Shown here piece after piece: positions 16,453 to 24,785 of a stretch of DNA of 44,829 nucleotides. Source of the DNA: Clostridiales bacterium. Its GTDB lineage: Bacteria > Bacillota > Clostridia > Peptostreptococcales > Anaerovoracaceae. The stretch spans positions 1-44,829 of the forward strand of contig JAAYIA010000033.1 in NCBI GenBank assembly GCA_012735145.1, written 5' to 3'. Numbering within the stretch: the stretch's first letter is position 1; the number at the start of each line of letters is the position of its first letter. The notes beneath the pieces are model-generated. The model was not told the origin of the DNA. It made no database searches and was given only the letters and a program-made list of their open reading frames with translations. The position numbers and the translations under genes were made by a program.

Positions 16453-19071
16453 TTATTTTAAAATTGCATCTGCCGCTTTCTCTAACGCTATATCAACCTT
16501 AGAAAGATCTTTTGCACCTGCCTGTGCCATATCTGCCTTACCACCGCCACCACCACCAGCTGCAGCAGCTACTTCTTTGATTATCTTTCCGGCATGATAT
16601 CCCTTGCCTACAAGATCATCACTGACAGAAGTGATAAAATTAAGTTTACCATCATTTATGGCTGCAAATACTATTATAACTTCTGATGTTTTAGCTTTAA
16701 CAGCATCGGATATTTTTCTAAGCTGTTCTATATCAGTATCTTCAAATTTCCTTGTTATAAGTCTAATATTTCCAACCGCAACAGCTGAATTTATAATTTC
16801 ATCTAGTGATTCTTCTATTTCGTGTGACTTCAAGTCCTTTATAGAATTCTCAAGCTTCTTATTTTCTAAAACAAGCTGTGCTGCTCTCCTTACGATATCA
16901 CTCTCTGACGATTTTAAAGCTGTTGCTGTTTCGCTTATAAGAGACTCCTTGGCAAGGAGATGTTTTATAACATTTGTACCTGTAATTGCTTCGATTCTTC
17001 TTACTCCAGATGCAATTCCTGTCTCACTTGTAATCTTAAAATTACCAATCATACCTGTGTTTTTAATATGGGTTCCTCCACAAAATTCCACACTATAGTC
17101 TCCCATACTAACGACTCTTACAATGCTACCATATTTTTCTCCAAAGATTGCCATGGCTCCCATTTTCTTCGCTTCATCAAGAGGCATTTCAAGCATTGAT
17201 ACAGGAAGGAATAAATCAATTTGTTCATTTACGATATTTTCAATATCACGAATTTCTTCCTGAGATAAAGGCTGATAGTGATTGAAGTCAAATCTGAGAT
17301 ATTTCTCGTCTACATATGATCCTGCTTGCAATACATGATCCCCCAGAACATCCCGAAGTGCCTTCTGAAGTAAATGTGTAGCTGAATGTGACCTGGCAAT
17401 TTTATGTCTTCTTATTGAATCGATATAAAGTTCAACCTCATCACCTACTTCTATCCTATCCAGAATATCGTTATCATCAGGATGGACAACATGAAGGAAG
17501 ATACCATTATCATTAAATACATCAACAATACGTACCTTGTCTTTACCGTGAATAATAATACCTGTATCGTAAATCTGCCCACCGCTTGTAGCATAAAATG
17601 GCGTTTTTTCTGTAATTATAAACCTTCTGTTTCTATCATAATTATCTATGTATGCAACTTTTGAAGTCCCGGACTCAAAATCATATCCTATGAAAACAGT
17701 ATCTTGAAGCTCAGTATAGCCATGTGCATCTCTCCAAGCTTCTTCTTCAGTATTTTTCTGATTAGCCCTTGCAATCGTTTTTTGATGATTCATGTTCTCA
17801 GTAAAACCAATCAAGTCGACTGTCATTTCATTCTCTTCAAAAATCTCTTGTGTTACCTCAATCGGGAAACCATAGGTATCGTATAACTTGAAAGCAAGAT
17901 TTCCGGCAAGCTTTGAGCTACCTCTTTCCTTCATATCTGCCATATAACCTTCAAGAATTTCCATGCCTTTATCAAGAGTGCGTGCAAATTTATCTTCTTC
18001 TATCTTGATAATTTTCTTGATATAGCCACGTTTCTCAACAAGCTCAGGATATGCATCGCCCGAAACCTCGATAACAGTATCTGCAAGTTTTGTCATAGCA
18101 TTAGAATCGGTAATTCCAAGCAGCTTTGCATGCCTTACTGCTCTTCTTATTACTCTTCTAAGAATATATCCCCTTCCCTCGTTGCTCGGAAGTATTCCAT
18201 CTCCAACCATAAAGACCATAGATCTTAGGTGATCTGTTACTATCCTGACACTTATATCGTTCTTTGTGTCTCCGGCCTCATAGCGCACACCAGCCATTTC
18301 TGTAATAGCATCTCTACTATATTTAATTGTATCAATATCAAAAATCGAATCTACATCTTGCATTATGCATGCAAGTCTTTCCAGACCCATTCCGGTATCA
18401 ATATTTGGGTGAGCAAGGTCAGAGTAAGAGCCATCTTCTTCTTTGGAAAACTGTGTAAATACATGATTCCAAAATTCCATATATCTATCGCATTCACAAC
18501 CGGGCTTGCAATCCGATCTACCACAACCCCATTCAGGCCCCCTGTCATAATATATTTCGGAACATGGACCACAAGGACCAAGACCTATTTCCCAGAAATT
18601 ATCTTCTTTACCCAGACGAACAATTCTGTCTTCAGGCATTCCTATAACATTTTTCCAAATATCGTAAGCTTCTTCGTCATTCTCATAGATAGTTGCCCAG
18701 AGTTTATCTTTTGGCATCTTTAGATATTCAGTAACAAACTCCCATCCCCACTCGAGAGATTCTTTTTTGAAGTAATCTCCAAAGCTAAAATTACCCATCA
18801 TTTCAAAGAATGTACCATGTCTTGCTGTTTTTCCAACATTTTCTATATCATTTGTTCTGATACATTTCTGACATGTGGTCATTCTCTTTGCAGGTGGTTT
18901 TTCCGCTCCAGAAAAGTATGGCTTCAAAGGTGCCATGCCTGAATTTATTATCATAAGGCTCTTATCTTCACTTGGGATAAGAGAAGCACTACCTCCGGCA
19001 TAATGACCTTTACTGACAAAGAAATCCATGAACATATCTCTTAAAATATTTACACTGAGCTTTTCCATCAA
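16453..19071 (-). CDS. alaS: Alanyl-tRNA synthetase
   Basis: Charges tRNA-Ala with alanine and edits serine and glycine mischarging. The class II catalytic domain starts with the usual ILRDMFMDFFVSKGHY; the editing domain has HSATH at residues 562-566 and CGGTH at 664-668, so all four zinc/editing ligands are present. The C-terminal oligomerisation domain ends with the glycine-rich AAGGGGGGKADMAQAG. Length 872 is normal. Only about 100 bases separate it from the upstream DUF896 gene, too little for a T-box, and I see none. AAAGGGAG precedes the ATG. Confidence 0.98.
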   Translation of the reverse strand: MMEKLSVNILRDMFMDFFVSKGHYAGGSASLIPSEDKSLMIINSGMAPLKPYFSGAEKPPAKRMTTCQKCIRTNDIENVGKTARHGTFFEMMGNFSFGDYFKKESLEWGWEFVTEYLKMPKDKLWATIYENDEEAYDIWKNVIGMPEDRIVRLGKEDNFWEIGLGPCGPCSEIYYDRGPEWGCGRSDCKPGCECDRYMEFWNHVFTQFSKEEDGSYSDLAHPNIDTGMGLERLACIMQDVDSIFDIDTIKYSRDAITEMAGVRYEAGDTKNDISVRIVTDHLRSMVFMVGDGILPSNEGRGYILRRVIRRAVRHAKLLGITDSNAMTKLADTVIEVSGDAYPELVEKRGYIKKIIKIEEDKFARTLDKGMEILEGYMADMKERGSSKLAGNLAFKLYDTYGFPIEVTQEIFEENEMTVDLIGFTENMNHQKTIARANQKNTEEEAWRDAHGYTELQDTVFIGYDFESGTSKVAYIDNYDRNRRFIITEKTPFYATSGGQIYDTGIIIHGKDKVRIVDVFNDNGIFLHVVHPDDNDILDRIEVGDEVELYIDSIRRHKIARSHSATHLLQKALRDVLGDHVLQAGSYVDEKYLRFDFNHYQPLSQEEIRDIENIVNEQIDLFLPVSMLEMPLDEAKKMGAMAIFGEKYGSIVRVVSMGDYSVEFCGGTHIKNTGMIGNFKITSETGIASGVRRIEAITGTNVIKHLLAKESLISETATALKSSESDIVRRAAQLVLENKKLENSIKDLKSHEIEESLDEIINSAVAVGNIRLITRKFEDTDIEQLRKISDAVKAKTSEVIIVFAAINDGKLNFITSVSDDLVGKGYHAGKIIKEVAAAAGGGGGGKADMAQAGAKDLSKVDIALEKAADAILK

Positions 19072-19174
19072 CTATCTCCCTTTTAATTCAAAACTTCATT
19101 AAATTATATCATCAATTATATAAGATTTCATTATAATAATAATACGTAATGAAAATGGTGATGACTCAATACAG

Positions 19175-19360
19175 TTATGATTGTGTCGACTCATCATCTA
19201 TTAATTCTATGCTTTCAAGAGATGCTCTGATGTCAGCCCTTATCTCAGAGAGGAATTCCTCTCTGAGCTCTGCTTGCTCAAGTTTTTCTTTGGCAGTTAA
19301 ACCAGTTCCTTTGGCTTTATGCGCAAGTTCGTTGATTCTTTCTATTTTTTCTTGTTTCAT
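19175..19360 (-). CDS. DUF896 (YnzC-type) small protein
   Basis: A 61-residue, highly charged helical protein matching DUF896: KIERINELAHKAKGTGLTAKEKLEQAELREEFL and an IRADIRASLE segment. In Bacillus a member (YnzC) is part of the SOS operon with yneA; here it is far from the yneA-like gene, and I find no LexA box in the 70 bases upstream. GAGGTG precedes the ATG. It probably shares a transcript with the Spo0A-C protein upstream and alaS downstream. Molecular function is unknown. Confidence 0.88.
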   Translation of the reverse strand: MKQEKIERINELAHKAKGTGLTAKEKLEQAELREEFLSEIRADIRASLESIELIDDESTQS

Positions 19361-19430
19361 TTTTCACCTCAGTGCCATGCTAACACTAAGGAAACACTAA
19401 ATCAACACCTATCACTTGTCTCCTCTTGTA

Positions 19431-19973
19431 TCAATATTTTACTTCGATTATTGATTCACTTACATTAATTTTATAAAATATAGAATCTGTAATATGAAAC
19501 AAGAATTTCTTGTTACTAGGTTTCTTTGTAAATCTTCCCATTGCATTGCTGTCATTTGATCTTTCATAATCCCGATACGCTGCTGCTATAGCATTTCTGA
19601 TTGCATGCTCTATTACAGATATCTTTTTTATTTTAAAATCACAAGCAACCAAAGGATAAATATCCGTATTAAGCCGAATATCTAAGCTTCCAAGCTCTAA
19701 AATCACGCGAACGGCATCAATTATATAAATGTATCCTTTATTACTTTCATGTATACCATATTCATTAAGAAGATCTCTTATTGTAGATATGAACAATAAC
19801 TGTCGCTTATGATTCTCCTTTGAATCTGTTGAAGCGCTAAAAAAGCCTCCTGTCATTAAATAATATCTACTTGATAAGCTCTCCTGGAATGAAATTGCAC
19901 TCATCAATTTAACCAATGCATTGATTTGTCCTGTTAATATATCAATTGTATTTTTAGGTAGTGGATTATTCAC
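19431..19973 (-). CDS. Stand-alone Spo0A C-terminal-domain protein (no receiver domain)
   Basis: A 180-residue predicted DNA-binding protein. Residues about 60-165 resemble the Spo0A effector domain: a helix leading to EYGIHESNKGYIYIIDAV (compare the G-x-x-x-x-x-K-G-Y-x-Y-x-x-x-A-I pattern), then a Y-P-x-x-A element (DIYPLVACDF), the recognition-helix region ISVIEHAIRNAIAAAYRD (Spo0A has S-R-V-E-R-A-I-R-x-A-I-E-x-A-W), and KPSNKKFLFHITD (Spo0A K-P-T-N-S-E-F-I). The first 60 residues show no response-regulator receiver motifs. The start is the GTG at 19973, preceded by a perfect AAGGAGGT at 19981-19988; a longer frame into comEA has no support. It begins 17 bases after the comEA stop, so it is co-transcribed with comEA. 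Targets and inducing signal are unknown. Confidence 0.78.
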   Translation of the reverse strand: MNNPLPKNTIDILTGQINALVKLMSAISFQESLSSRYYLMTGGFFSASTDSKENHKRQLLFISTIRDLLNEYGIHESNKGYIYIIDAVRVILELGSLDIRLNTDIYPLVACDFKIKKISVIEHAIRNAIAAAYRDYERSNDSNAMGRFTKKPSNKKFLFHITDSIFYKINVSESIIEVKY

Positions 19974-19989
19974 AAATATCACCTCCTTG

Positions 19990-20628
19990 TCAAACGGTGA
20001 TTGAATCCTTAATCTTGTCATACACAGCATTTCCAATCCCTTTTACCGACATTATATCTTCAGGACTTTGAAATCTTGAAATGCTTCGATGATCTATAAT
20101 ACGCTGTGCAATAACATCTCCTATTCCACTTAGTGTTTTTAATTCATCTTTGGAAGCTGTATTGATATTTATTATTCTTTTAGATTGATTGTTGGAATTC
20201 TCTGCTGACGTACTATTCTCTACACTTCCTAATGTCTCTGCCGACGTTGATTCAGTGACAGTAACGGGAATCATTATTTTCTGTCCATCTTCGACAAAAG
20301 CAGCCTGATTTATTGAGTTCAAGTCAGCATTATCAGTAAGCCCTCCTGCCATATTTACCACCTCATACAGTCTTGTATCTTCTTTAACCTTATATACTCC
20401 AGGATTATTTACTGCTCCACCAATATCTATATACATTTCTATATTTGACATATCAGCTTTACTTACATCAACACTCACCTCCTCTATAGAAGAATTTCTT
20501 GCTCTTATAATAAAAGCAAGGAGTACAATAATAAATATTAAAAGAACTTTGTAGATTATTTTTTTATCATCTAACAAATTTCTAAAATATGTTTTGACGC
20601 TACTTAAGACGTTATCTGTCATATTCAC
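19990..20628 (-). CDS. comEA: ComEA-family DNA receptor (TM + SLBB + helix-hairpin-helix)
   Basis: Membrane-anchored double-stranded DNA-binding protein for transformation. A single transmembrane segment lies at about residues 24-42, an SLBB domain at about 64-122 (DIGGAVNNPGVYKVKEDTRL), a Ser/Asn/Thr-rich linker at 125-150, and a double helix-hairpin-helix at 154-208 (NINTASKDELKTLSGIG and FQSPEDIMSVKGIG). Length 212 is typical. The gene has its own upstream intergenic region of about 230 bases; comEC, its usual partner, is not in the window. It is followed by the Spo0A-C protein. Confidence 0.92.
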   Translation of the reverse strand: MNMTDNVLSSVKTYFRNLLDDKKIIYKVLLIFIIVLLAFIIRARNSSIEEVSVDVSKADMSNIEMYIDIGGAVNNPGVYKVKEDTRLYEVVNMAGGLTDNADLNSINQAAFVEDGQKIMIPVTVTESTSAETLGSVENSTSAENSNNQSKRIININTASKDELKTLSGIGDVIAQRIIDHRSISRFQSPEDIMSVKGIGNAVYDKIKDSITV

Positions 20629-20810
20629 TTCCTCTCCTGATCCCGTCTCTAAGTATATATTTTGAATAGTTTTTCCAAAAAAAGTAAAGTTTTGCTAAAT
20701 TTATATAATTATACGCAAAAAAAGAATCCTATAAGCCAGAATTCGTATAAAAACCATTTTTTGATTTTTTTAGTATTAAAAATATGTGAAATAATATGAA
20801 GAATTTGTAT

Positions 20811-20857
20811 AAAAAAACTAGCTGTTGTGTAAAATGAATTACACAACAACTAGTTTT
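20811..20857 (-). terminator. Intrinsic terminator of obg
   Basis: Read on the minus strand, arms 20853-20839 and 20832-20818 pair over 15 positions (one G-U), and seven U residues follow (20817-20811). It abuts the obg stop codon and ends the rplU-rpmA-obg transcript. Confidence 0.9.
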
Positions 20858-22141
20858 TTAATCATCGATAAATTCAAACTCAACGTCTTCAATCTTTACA
20901 ATATCACCTTCCTCTAATCCAAGAGACTTCAGAAGCTTAATACCACCCTGCTTAACGATATAATTATATAAATATCTAAATGAGCCGACTTCCTCAAAAT
21001 TCGTTGATCTAAATATCCTGGACAACTGTTTCCCCTCAAGAACATATGATCCATCTTGATCAATATAGCCATTAATCTTCTTGTAATCAGGATCTCTCTC
21101 TTCAGCCTCAAAATCAAACATCTCTACAGGCTCTTCCTCAGATTCGTAATAATTCTCAAGAAGCTGACAAGTATATTCCAAAAGATCTTTGATTCCTTGA
21201 TTTCTCGCTGCACTAATTAAGAACACTTTCTTGCCTTCCTTATTGAAAAAATCAATAAAATCTTTAAGACTTTCTTCATCTTCAGCTATATCAATCTTAT
21301 TGGCTACAATTACCTGAGGTTTTTTAGTGAGTTTTGGATCATAATTTTCAAGCTCTGCATTTATCTTCTTGTAATCTTCAATTGGATTCCTACCCTCAGA
21401 GCCTGAAACATCTATGACATGAATTAAAACCTTGGTTCTCTCTATATGCTTCAGAAATTTAAATCCAAGACCTGCACCTTCTGACGCTCCTTCAATTATC
21501 CCTGCAATATCAGCCATCACAAAACTTGTATTGTGCAGTTCTACAACTCCGAGATTTGGATCTATTGTCGTGAAATGATAATCGGCTATCTTTGGCTTTG
21601 CACTTGTAGCTATCGATAGTAATGTGGATTTTCCAACATTCGGGAAACCAAGGAGTCCAACATCTGCTATCAATTTCAACTCTAATATAATCTCCCTTTC
21701 CTTCCCGACTCCACCAGCTTCTGCAAAATTGGGTGCCTGTCTTATGCTACTTTTGAAATGAACATTTCCTTTACCCCCCTTGCCTCCCTTAGCAGCAATA
21801 AGAGTATCTCCATTATGAGAAAGGTCCTTCATGAGAAGACCCGTTTCCTTGTCAATTATCATCGTTCCCACAGGGACTCTGATATGCAAGTCTTCTCCTC
21901 TCTTCCCAAACTTCTTTCTTTTCATTCCGTTTTGGCCATTTTCAGCTTTGTATTTTCTGTTATATTTGAAGTCCATCAAAGTTCTCAGATTATTATCGGC
22001 AACAAAAACAACATTACCGCCATTCCCTCCGTCTCCACCGTCCGGACCACCATCCGGTACATATGCTTCTCTTCTGAATGTTGCGGCTCCGTCTCCACCC
22101 TTGCCTGAGATTATTTTTATCTCTGCTCTATCTACAAACAT
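20858..22141 (-). CDS. obg: Obg/CgtA GTPase
   Basis: Essential ribosome-associated GTPase that acts in 50S assembly and stress response. The glycine-rich Obg domain fills about residues 1-158 (GGDGAATFRREAYVPDGGPDGGDGG). The G domain follows, with G1 GFPNVGKST at 165-173, G3 DIAG and G4 NKID. A C-terminal OCT domain starts near residue 345 (the region after KKINGYIDQDGSY). Length 427 is standard. It follows rplU and rpmA in the classic order, but a small hairpin stands between rpmA and obg. Confidence 0.98.
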   Translation of the reverse strand: MFVDRAEIKIISGKGGDGAATFRREAYVPDGGPDGGDGGNGGNVVFVADNNLRTLMDFKYNRKYKAENGQNGMKRKKFGKRGEDLHIRVPVGTMIIDKETGLLMKDLSHNGDTLIAAKGGKGGKGNVHFKSSIRQAPNFAEAGGVGKEREIILELKLIADVGLLGFPNVGKSTLLSIATSAKPKIADYHFTTIDPNLGVVELHNTSFVMADIAGIIEGASEGAGLGFKFLKHIERTKVLIHVIDVSGSEGRNPIEDYKKINAELENYDPKLTKKPQVIVANKIDIAEDEESLKDFIDFFNKEGKKVFLISAARNQGIKDLLEYTCQLLENYYESEEEPVEMFDFEAEERDPDYKKINGYIDQDGSYVLEGKQLSRIFRSTNFEEVGSFRYLYNYIVKQGGIKLLKSLGLEEGDIVKIEDVEFEFIDD

Positions 22142-22155
22142 AATTTTTCTCCGTA

Positions 22156-22178
22156 AGAAAACCCCTACATCGTAGGGG
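22156..22178 (-). terminator. Weak terminator or attenuating hairpin between rpmA and obg
   Basis: On the minus strand CCCCTAC-GAT-GTAGGGG forms a 7 bp G+C-rich stem (22178-22162), followed by TTTTCTT. It could let part of the transcripts stop after the two ribosomal proteins and lower obg expression. Confidence 0.55.
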
Positions 22179-22186
22179 CTATCAGT

Positions 22187-22447
22187 TTATGCTTCTTTTT
22201 CGTAAACGCTTACTTTCTTTCTCTTTTTATCATATCTTTCAAACTTTACGTTTCCGTCAATCTTTGAAAAGAGGGTATCGTCCCCACCTTTTCCTACATT
22301 GTTTCCAGGATGAAGCTTGGTTCCTCTCTGTCTCATGATAATACTTCCAGCACTTACAAATTCACCAGCACCTACCTTGAGTCCAAGACGTTTCGCTTCC
22401 GAATCTCTACCGTTCTTGGAACTACCAACACCTTTTTTACTTGCCAT
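22187..22447 (-). CDS. rpmA: 50S ribosomal protein L27
   Basis: Ribosomal protein whose N terminus reaches the peptidyl-transferase centre. The 86 residues start directly [16 protein letters not shown] and keep the core [27 protein letters not shown]. Most Firmicutes L27 proteins carry a short N-terminal extension cut by the protease Prp, encoded between rplU and rpmA; here there is no extension and only a 24-base gap to rplU, so no prp gene at that place. GAGGAGG precedes the ATG. Confidence 0.98.
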   Translation of the reverse strand: MASKKGVGSSKNGRDSEAKRLGLKVGAGEFVSAGSIIMRQRGTKLHPGNNVGKGGDDTLFSKIDGNVKFERYDKKRKKVSVYEKEA

Positions 22448-22471
22448 CGAATAATACCTCCTCTTCCTAAA

Positions 22472-22957
22472 CTACTTTGCTTCAATAGCTGCGAGGATAT
22501 CGGCTTTTGTAGCCTTTGCAGATACCTCGATGCCCATTTCTTTAGCAATTGAAAGAAGTTCATCTTTCTTCATTGATACGTTAGCCTTTACTTCACTATC
22601 TACTTTCTGAGCTTTAGCATCAAAAACAGATTTTTCAGTTTTTGTATCGGATTCTCCGATTCCTGTTATCTTAACCAATGTATAAGGCTGTCTATGACCG
22701 CGTTTTTTCCTATGGTCTTTTTTTGCCATATATTTGTAGATTACCACTTTATCTGCCTTTCCCTGTTCGACTATCTCAGCAGATACTGAGTATCCATCTA
22801 CAAATGGCTTTCCTAAAATAAGCTTGTCTCCGCCTACAGCAACAACTTCGTCAAAAACAATTTTGTCTCCGACTTGTGCATTGAGTTTCTCAACTCTAAA
22901 CTCGTCATCTTGCTGTACTTTGTACTGCTTACCACCTGTCTGAATAATTGCATACAT
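22472..22957 (-). CDS. rplU: 50S ribosomal protein L21 with C-terminal HeH/SAP-like extension
   Basis: Early-assembly 23S rRNA-binding protein. Residues 1-102 are a standard L21 (MYAIIQTGGKQYKV ... KKDHRKKRGHRQPYTLVKITGI). A 59-residue extension follows: a Lys/Ser/Asp/Val-rich linker at 103-127 and a helix-extended-loop-helix (SAP/LEM-like) motif at about 129-160, MKKDELLSIAKEMGIEVS then KATKADILAAIEA. Such motifs usually bind nucleic acid. Bacterial L21 is normally about 103 residues, so this is half again longer. GAGGAGGAG precedes the ATG. First gene of the rplU-rpmA-obg transcript. Confidence 0.96.
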   Translation of the reverse strand: MYAIIQTGGKQYKVQQDDEFRVEKLNAQVGDKIVFDEVVAVGGDKLILGKPFVDGYSVSAEIVEQGKADKVVIYKYMAKKDHRKKRGHRQPYTLVKITGIGESDTKTEKSVFDAKAQKVDSEVKANVSMKKDELLSIAKEMGIEVSAKATKADILAAIEAK

Positions 22958-23008
22958 AATTAAATTCTCCTCCTCAAACCAGACTCGCCAAAGCTTAGGT
23001 GTTATACT

Positions 23009-23035
23009 TAAAAACCCGCTTTGAGCGGTTAACCG
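23009..23035 (-). promoter_or_regulatory. Possible L21 leader: terminator-like hairpin in rplU 5' UTR
   Basis: On the minus strand AACCGCT-CAA-AGCGGGTT (23030-23013) forms a stem followed by five U residues (23014-23010), an intrinsic-terminator shape about 55 bases before the rplU start. The segment CAAAGC within it can instead pair with GCTTTG about 25 bases downstream, so an antiterminated form is possible. This resembles ribosomal-protein leaders, but I cannot match it to a known family by eye. Confidence 0.45.
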
Positions 23036-23043
23036 TCAGAAAG

Positions 23044-23071
23044 TTTATCACATAATCACTAAATATGTCAA
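23044..23071 (-). promoter_or_regulatory. Promoter of rplU-rpmA-obg
   Basis: On the minus strand an exact TTGACA (23071-23066) and a TGTGATAAA extended -10 (hexamer 23049-23044) are 16 bases apart. Transcription would start just ahead of the leader hairpin. Confidence 0.65.
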
Positions 23072-23091
23072 GGAATTAGCATCAATATATT

Positions 23092-23586
23092 TTAATCTAA
23101 GACATCTGGATGACAATCATCCGAATCACCAGAAGTCTTATCGTCCCACGTTTCTAGGAGCGAACCTCGTTCATCATCAGCCTGATCATTAAAAAATCTT
23201 GTCTTTTCCGTAGGTACCAAGTACTTAATTATAATAAAAATCCCCGCCAAGGCTATGGTACCAAACACTAGATCAAGCATTGAGTCAGAATATATCAACA
23301 TCTTTCTTGCAATTACGAATAAAATAAGTTCAAGAAGCGATTTTATAGAATGATGAATTATCATATAAATAAACTCTGCTCCAACCAGAAGAAGAAGGCA
23401 ATGACCCAAGAAGGTGTGAAAAACATCATATGCTTCTATAGGAGGTGTTTTTAGAATCATAAGAAAATATCGCACAAGATCAACAATACCAACCATTATT
23501 CCAATTAAAATGACAAGAGCTATTAACAGTTCAATCATATGAACTGTACTTTCCATCTTCTTTTCAAAGTTATTTTTGTTCATCAT
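23092..23586 (-). CDS. PsiE-like four-helix membrane protein
   Basis: Small integral membrane protein of unknown role. From the chosen ATG it has about 164 residues with four hydrophobic segments (roughly residues 16-42, 58-77, 83-97 and 104-122) and a cytoplasmic acidic tail rich in D, E and S. The layout and the segments VFHTFLGHCLLLLVGAEFI and LLELILFVIARKMLIY resemble the PsiE phosphate-starvation family, at moderate confidence. Starts at 23595 (GTG), 23586 or 23583 (ATG) are all possible; none has a strong ribosome binding site. It lies 63 bases downstream of recA with no clear terminator between, so it may be read through from recA. Confidence 0.6.
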   Translation of the reverse strand: MMNKNNFEKKMESTVHMIELLIALVILIGIMVGIVDLVRYFLMILKTPPIEAYDVFHTFLGHCLLLLVGAEFIYMIIHHSIKSLLELILFVIARKMLIYSDSMLDLVFGTIALAGIFIIIKYLVPTEKTRFFNDQADDERGSLLETWDDKTSGDSDDCHPDVLD

Positions 23587-23658
23587 AAATCTCACTTTTG
23601 TTTTATAGCCTATACTATTTTAACATGGAACGCACAGGCTTCATGAAATACGTGATCA

Positions 23659-24717
23659 CTAGTCCTCTATAACCACACCATCGGCATCAACCTTAATTTC
23701 ATCATCGTCTTTTTTATTATAATGATCGTTGATTTTATCTCGAATTTCATCCAGGATTGATATGTTCTCTTCAAGATAAGCTTTAACATTCTCTCTTCCC
23801 TGACCAATTCTCTCCCCGTTATAACTATACCAAGATCCCGCTTTATCAATTATATTTAATTCAACCCCCGTATCAAGTATGTCCCCTGAAAGAGATATAC
23901 CGGTTCCGTACATAATATCGAATTCTGCTTTTTTGAATGGGGGGGCTACCTTATTCTTAACGACTTTGACTCTTGTTCTATTTCCAAATGTATCTTCCCC
24001 TTTCTTGATGGTTTCTATTTTGCGAACATCCAGTCTCATAGATGCATAGAACTTGAGTGCACGACCACCTGTTGTTGTTTCGGGGTTACCAAACATTATG
24101 CCTATCTTTTCTCTAAGTTGATTTATAAATATAACACAAGTATTCGATTTGTTCACTGCTCCGGCAATTTTCCTAAGTGCCTGTGACATAAGTCTTGCTT
24201 GTAGACCTACATGAGAATCTCCCATCTCACCTTGAATCTCAGCTCTAGGTACAAGAGCTGCTACAGAGTCAATAACTATAATATCGAGAGCCCCGCTTCT
24301 TGCCAGCATCTCGCATATTTCAAGAGCTTGTTCACCTGTATCCGGTTGTGAAACCAAGAGTTCATCTATATTTACACCAAGATTCTTGGCATAAATAGGG
24401 TCAAGAGCATGTTCAGCATCGATGAAAGCTGCCTGTCCTCCGGCCTTCTGTGCCTCCGCTATCGCATGCAAGGTCAATGTAGTCTTACCCGAAGACTCAG
24501 GTCCATAAATTTCTACAATCCTTCCCTTAGGATATCCTCCAACACCGGTTGCAACATCAAGGCTGATAGAACCCGTAGATATTACATCTATATTTCCTGC
24601 AAGGCTATCATCTCCAAGTTTCATGATGGCACCTTTACCATACTGCTTCTGTATCTGATCTAACGCTTGTTGTAAAGCTTTTTCTTTGGCATCATTGCCA
24701 ATATTATTCACTGCCAT
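23659..24717 (-). CDS. recA: Recombinase RecA
   Basis: ATP-dependent strand-exchange protein for recombinational repair and the co-protease that triggers LexA self-cleavage. Walker A GPESSGKT is at residues 72-79; loop L1/L2 segments ([25 protein letters not shown], cited in parts: [12 protein letters not shown] and [20 protein letters not shown]) are conserved. Length 352 with an acidic C-terminal tail is typical. GGAGGC precedes the ATG. It has its own promoter and LexA box, downstream of cinA, the usual recA partner in Gram-positive bacteria. Confidence 0.99.
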   Translation of the reverse strand: MAVNNIGNDAKEKALQQALDQIQKQYGKGAIMKLGDDSLAGNIDVISTGSISLDVATGVGGYPKGRIVEIYGPESSGKTTLTLHAIAEAQKAGGQAAFIDAEHALDPIYAKNLGVNIDELLVSQPDTGEQALEICEMLARSGALDIIVIDSVAALVPRAEIQGEMGDSHVGLQARLMSQALRKIAGAVNKSNTCVIFINQLREKIGIMFGNPETTTGGRALKFYASMRLDVRKIETIKKGEDTFGNRTRVKVVKNKVAPPFKKAEFDIMYGTGISLSGDILDTGVELNIIDKAGSWYSYNGERIGQGRENVKAYLEENISILDEIRDKINDHYNKKDDDEIKVDADGVVIED

Positions 24718-24736
24718 ATTGCCTCCCTATATAAAG

Positions 24737-24750
24737 CGAACATACGTTCT
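24737..24750 (-). promoter_or_regulatory. LexA box of recA
   Basis: The plus strand reads CGAACATACGTTCT; on the minus strand AGAACGTATGTTCG matches the CGAACRNRYGTTCG consensus except the first base. It sits just downstream of the recA -10, where LexA would block initiation. Confidence 0.92.
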
Positions 24751-24756
24751 TGAGTT

Positions 24757-24785
24757 ATCATACTTTTTAACTCACTTTTTGTCAA
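24757..24785 (-). promoter_or_regulatory. Promoter of recA
   Basis: On the minus strand exact TTGACA (24785-24780), 17-base spacer, TATGAT (24762-24757). Paired with the LexA box immediately downstream. Confidence 0.9.

Noticed and set aside
19072-19174. T-box leader for alaS
   Set aside because: Only about 100 bases are available and neither the conserved T-box sequence nor a terminator is present.
19361-19430. LexA box ahead of the DUF896 gene, by analogy with the Bacillus yneA-yneB-ynzC operon
   Set aside because: No GAAC-N4-GTTC-like sequence is present there.
22372-22563. Small frame spanning the rplU-rpmA junction as a prp gene
   Set aside because: It overlaps both ribosomal genes in another frame and lacks the His/Cys motifs of the Prp protease.
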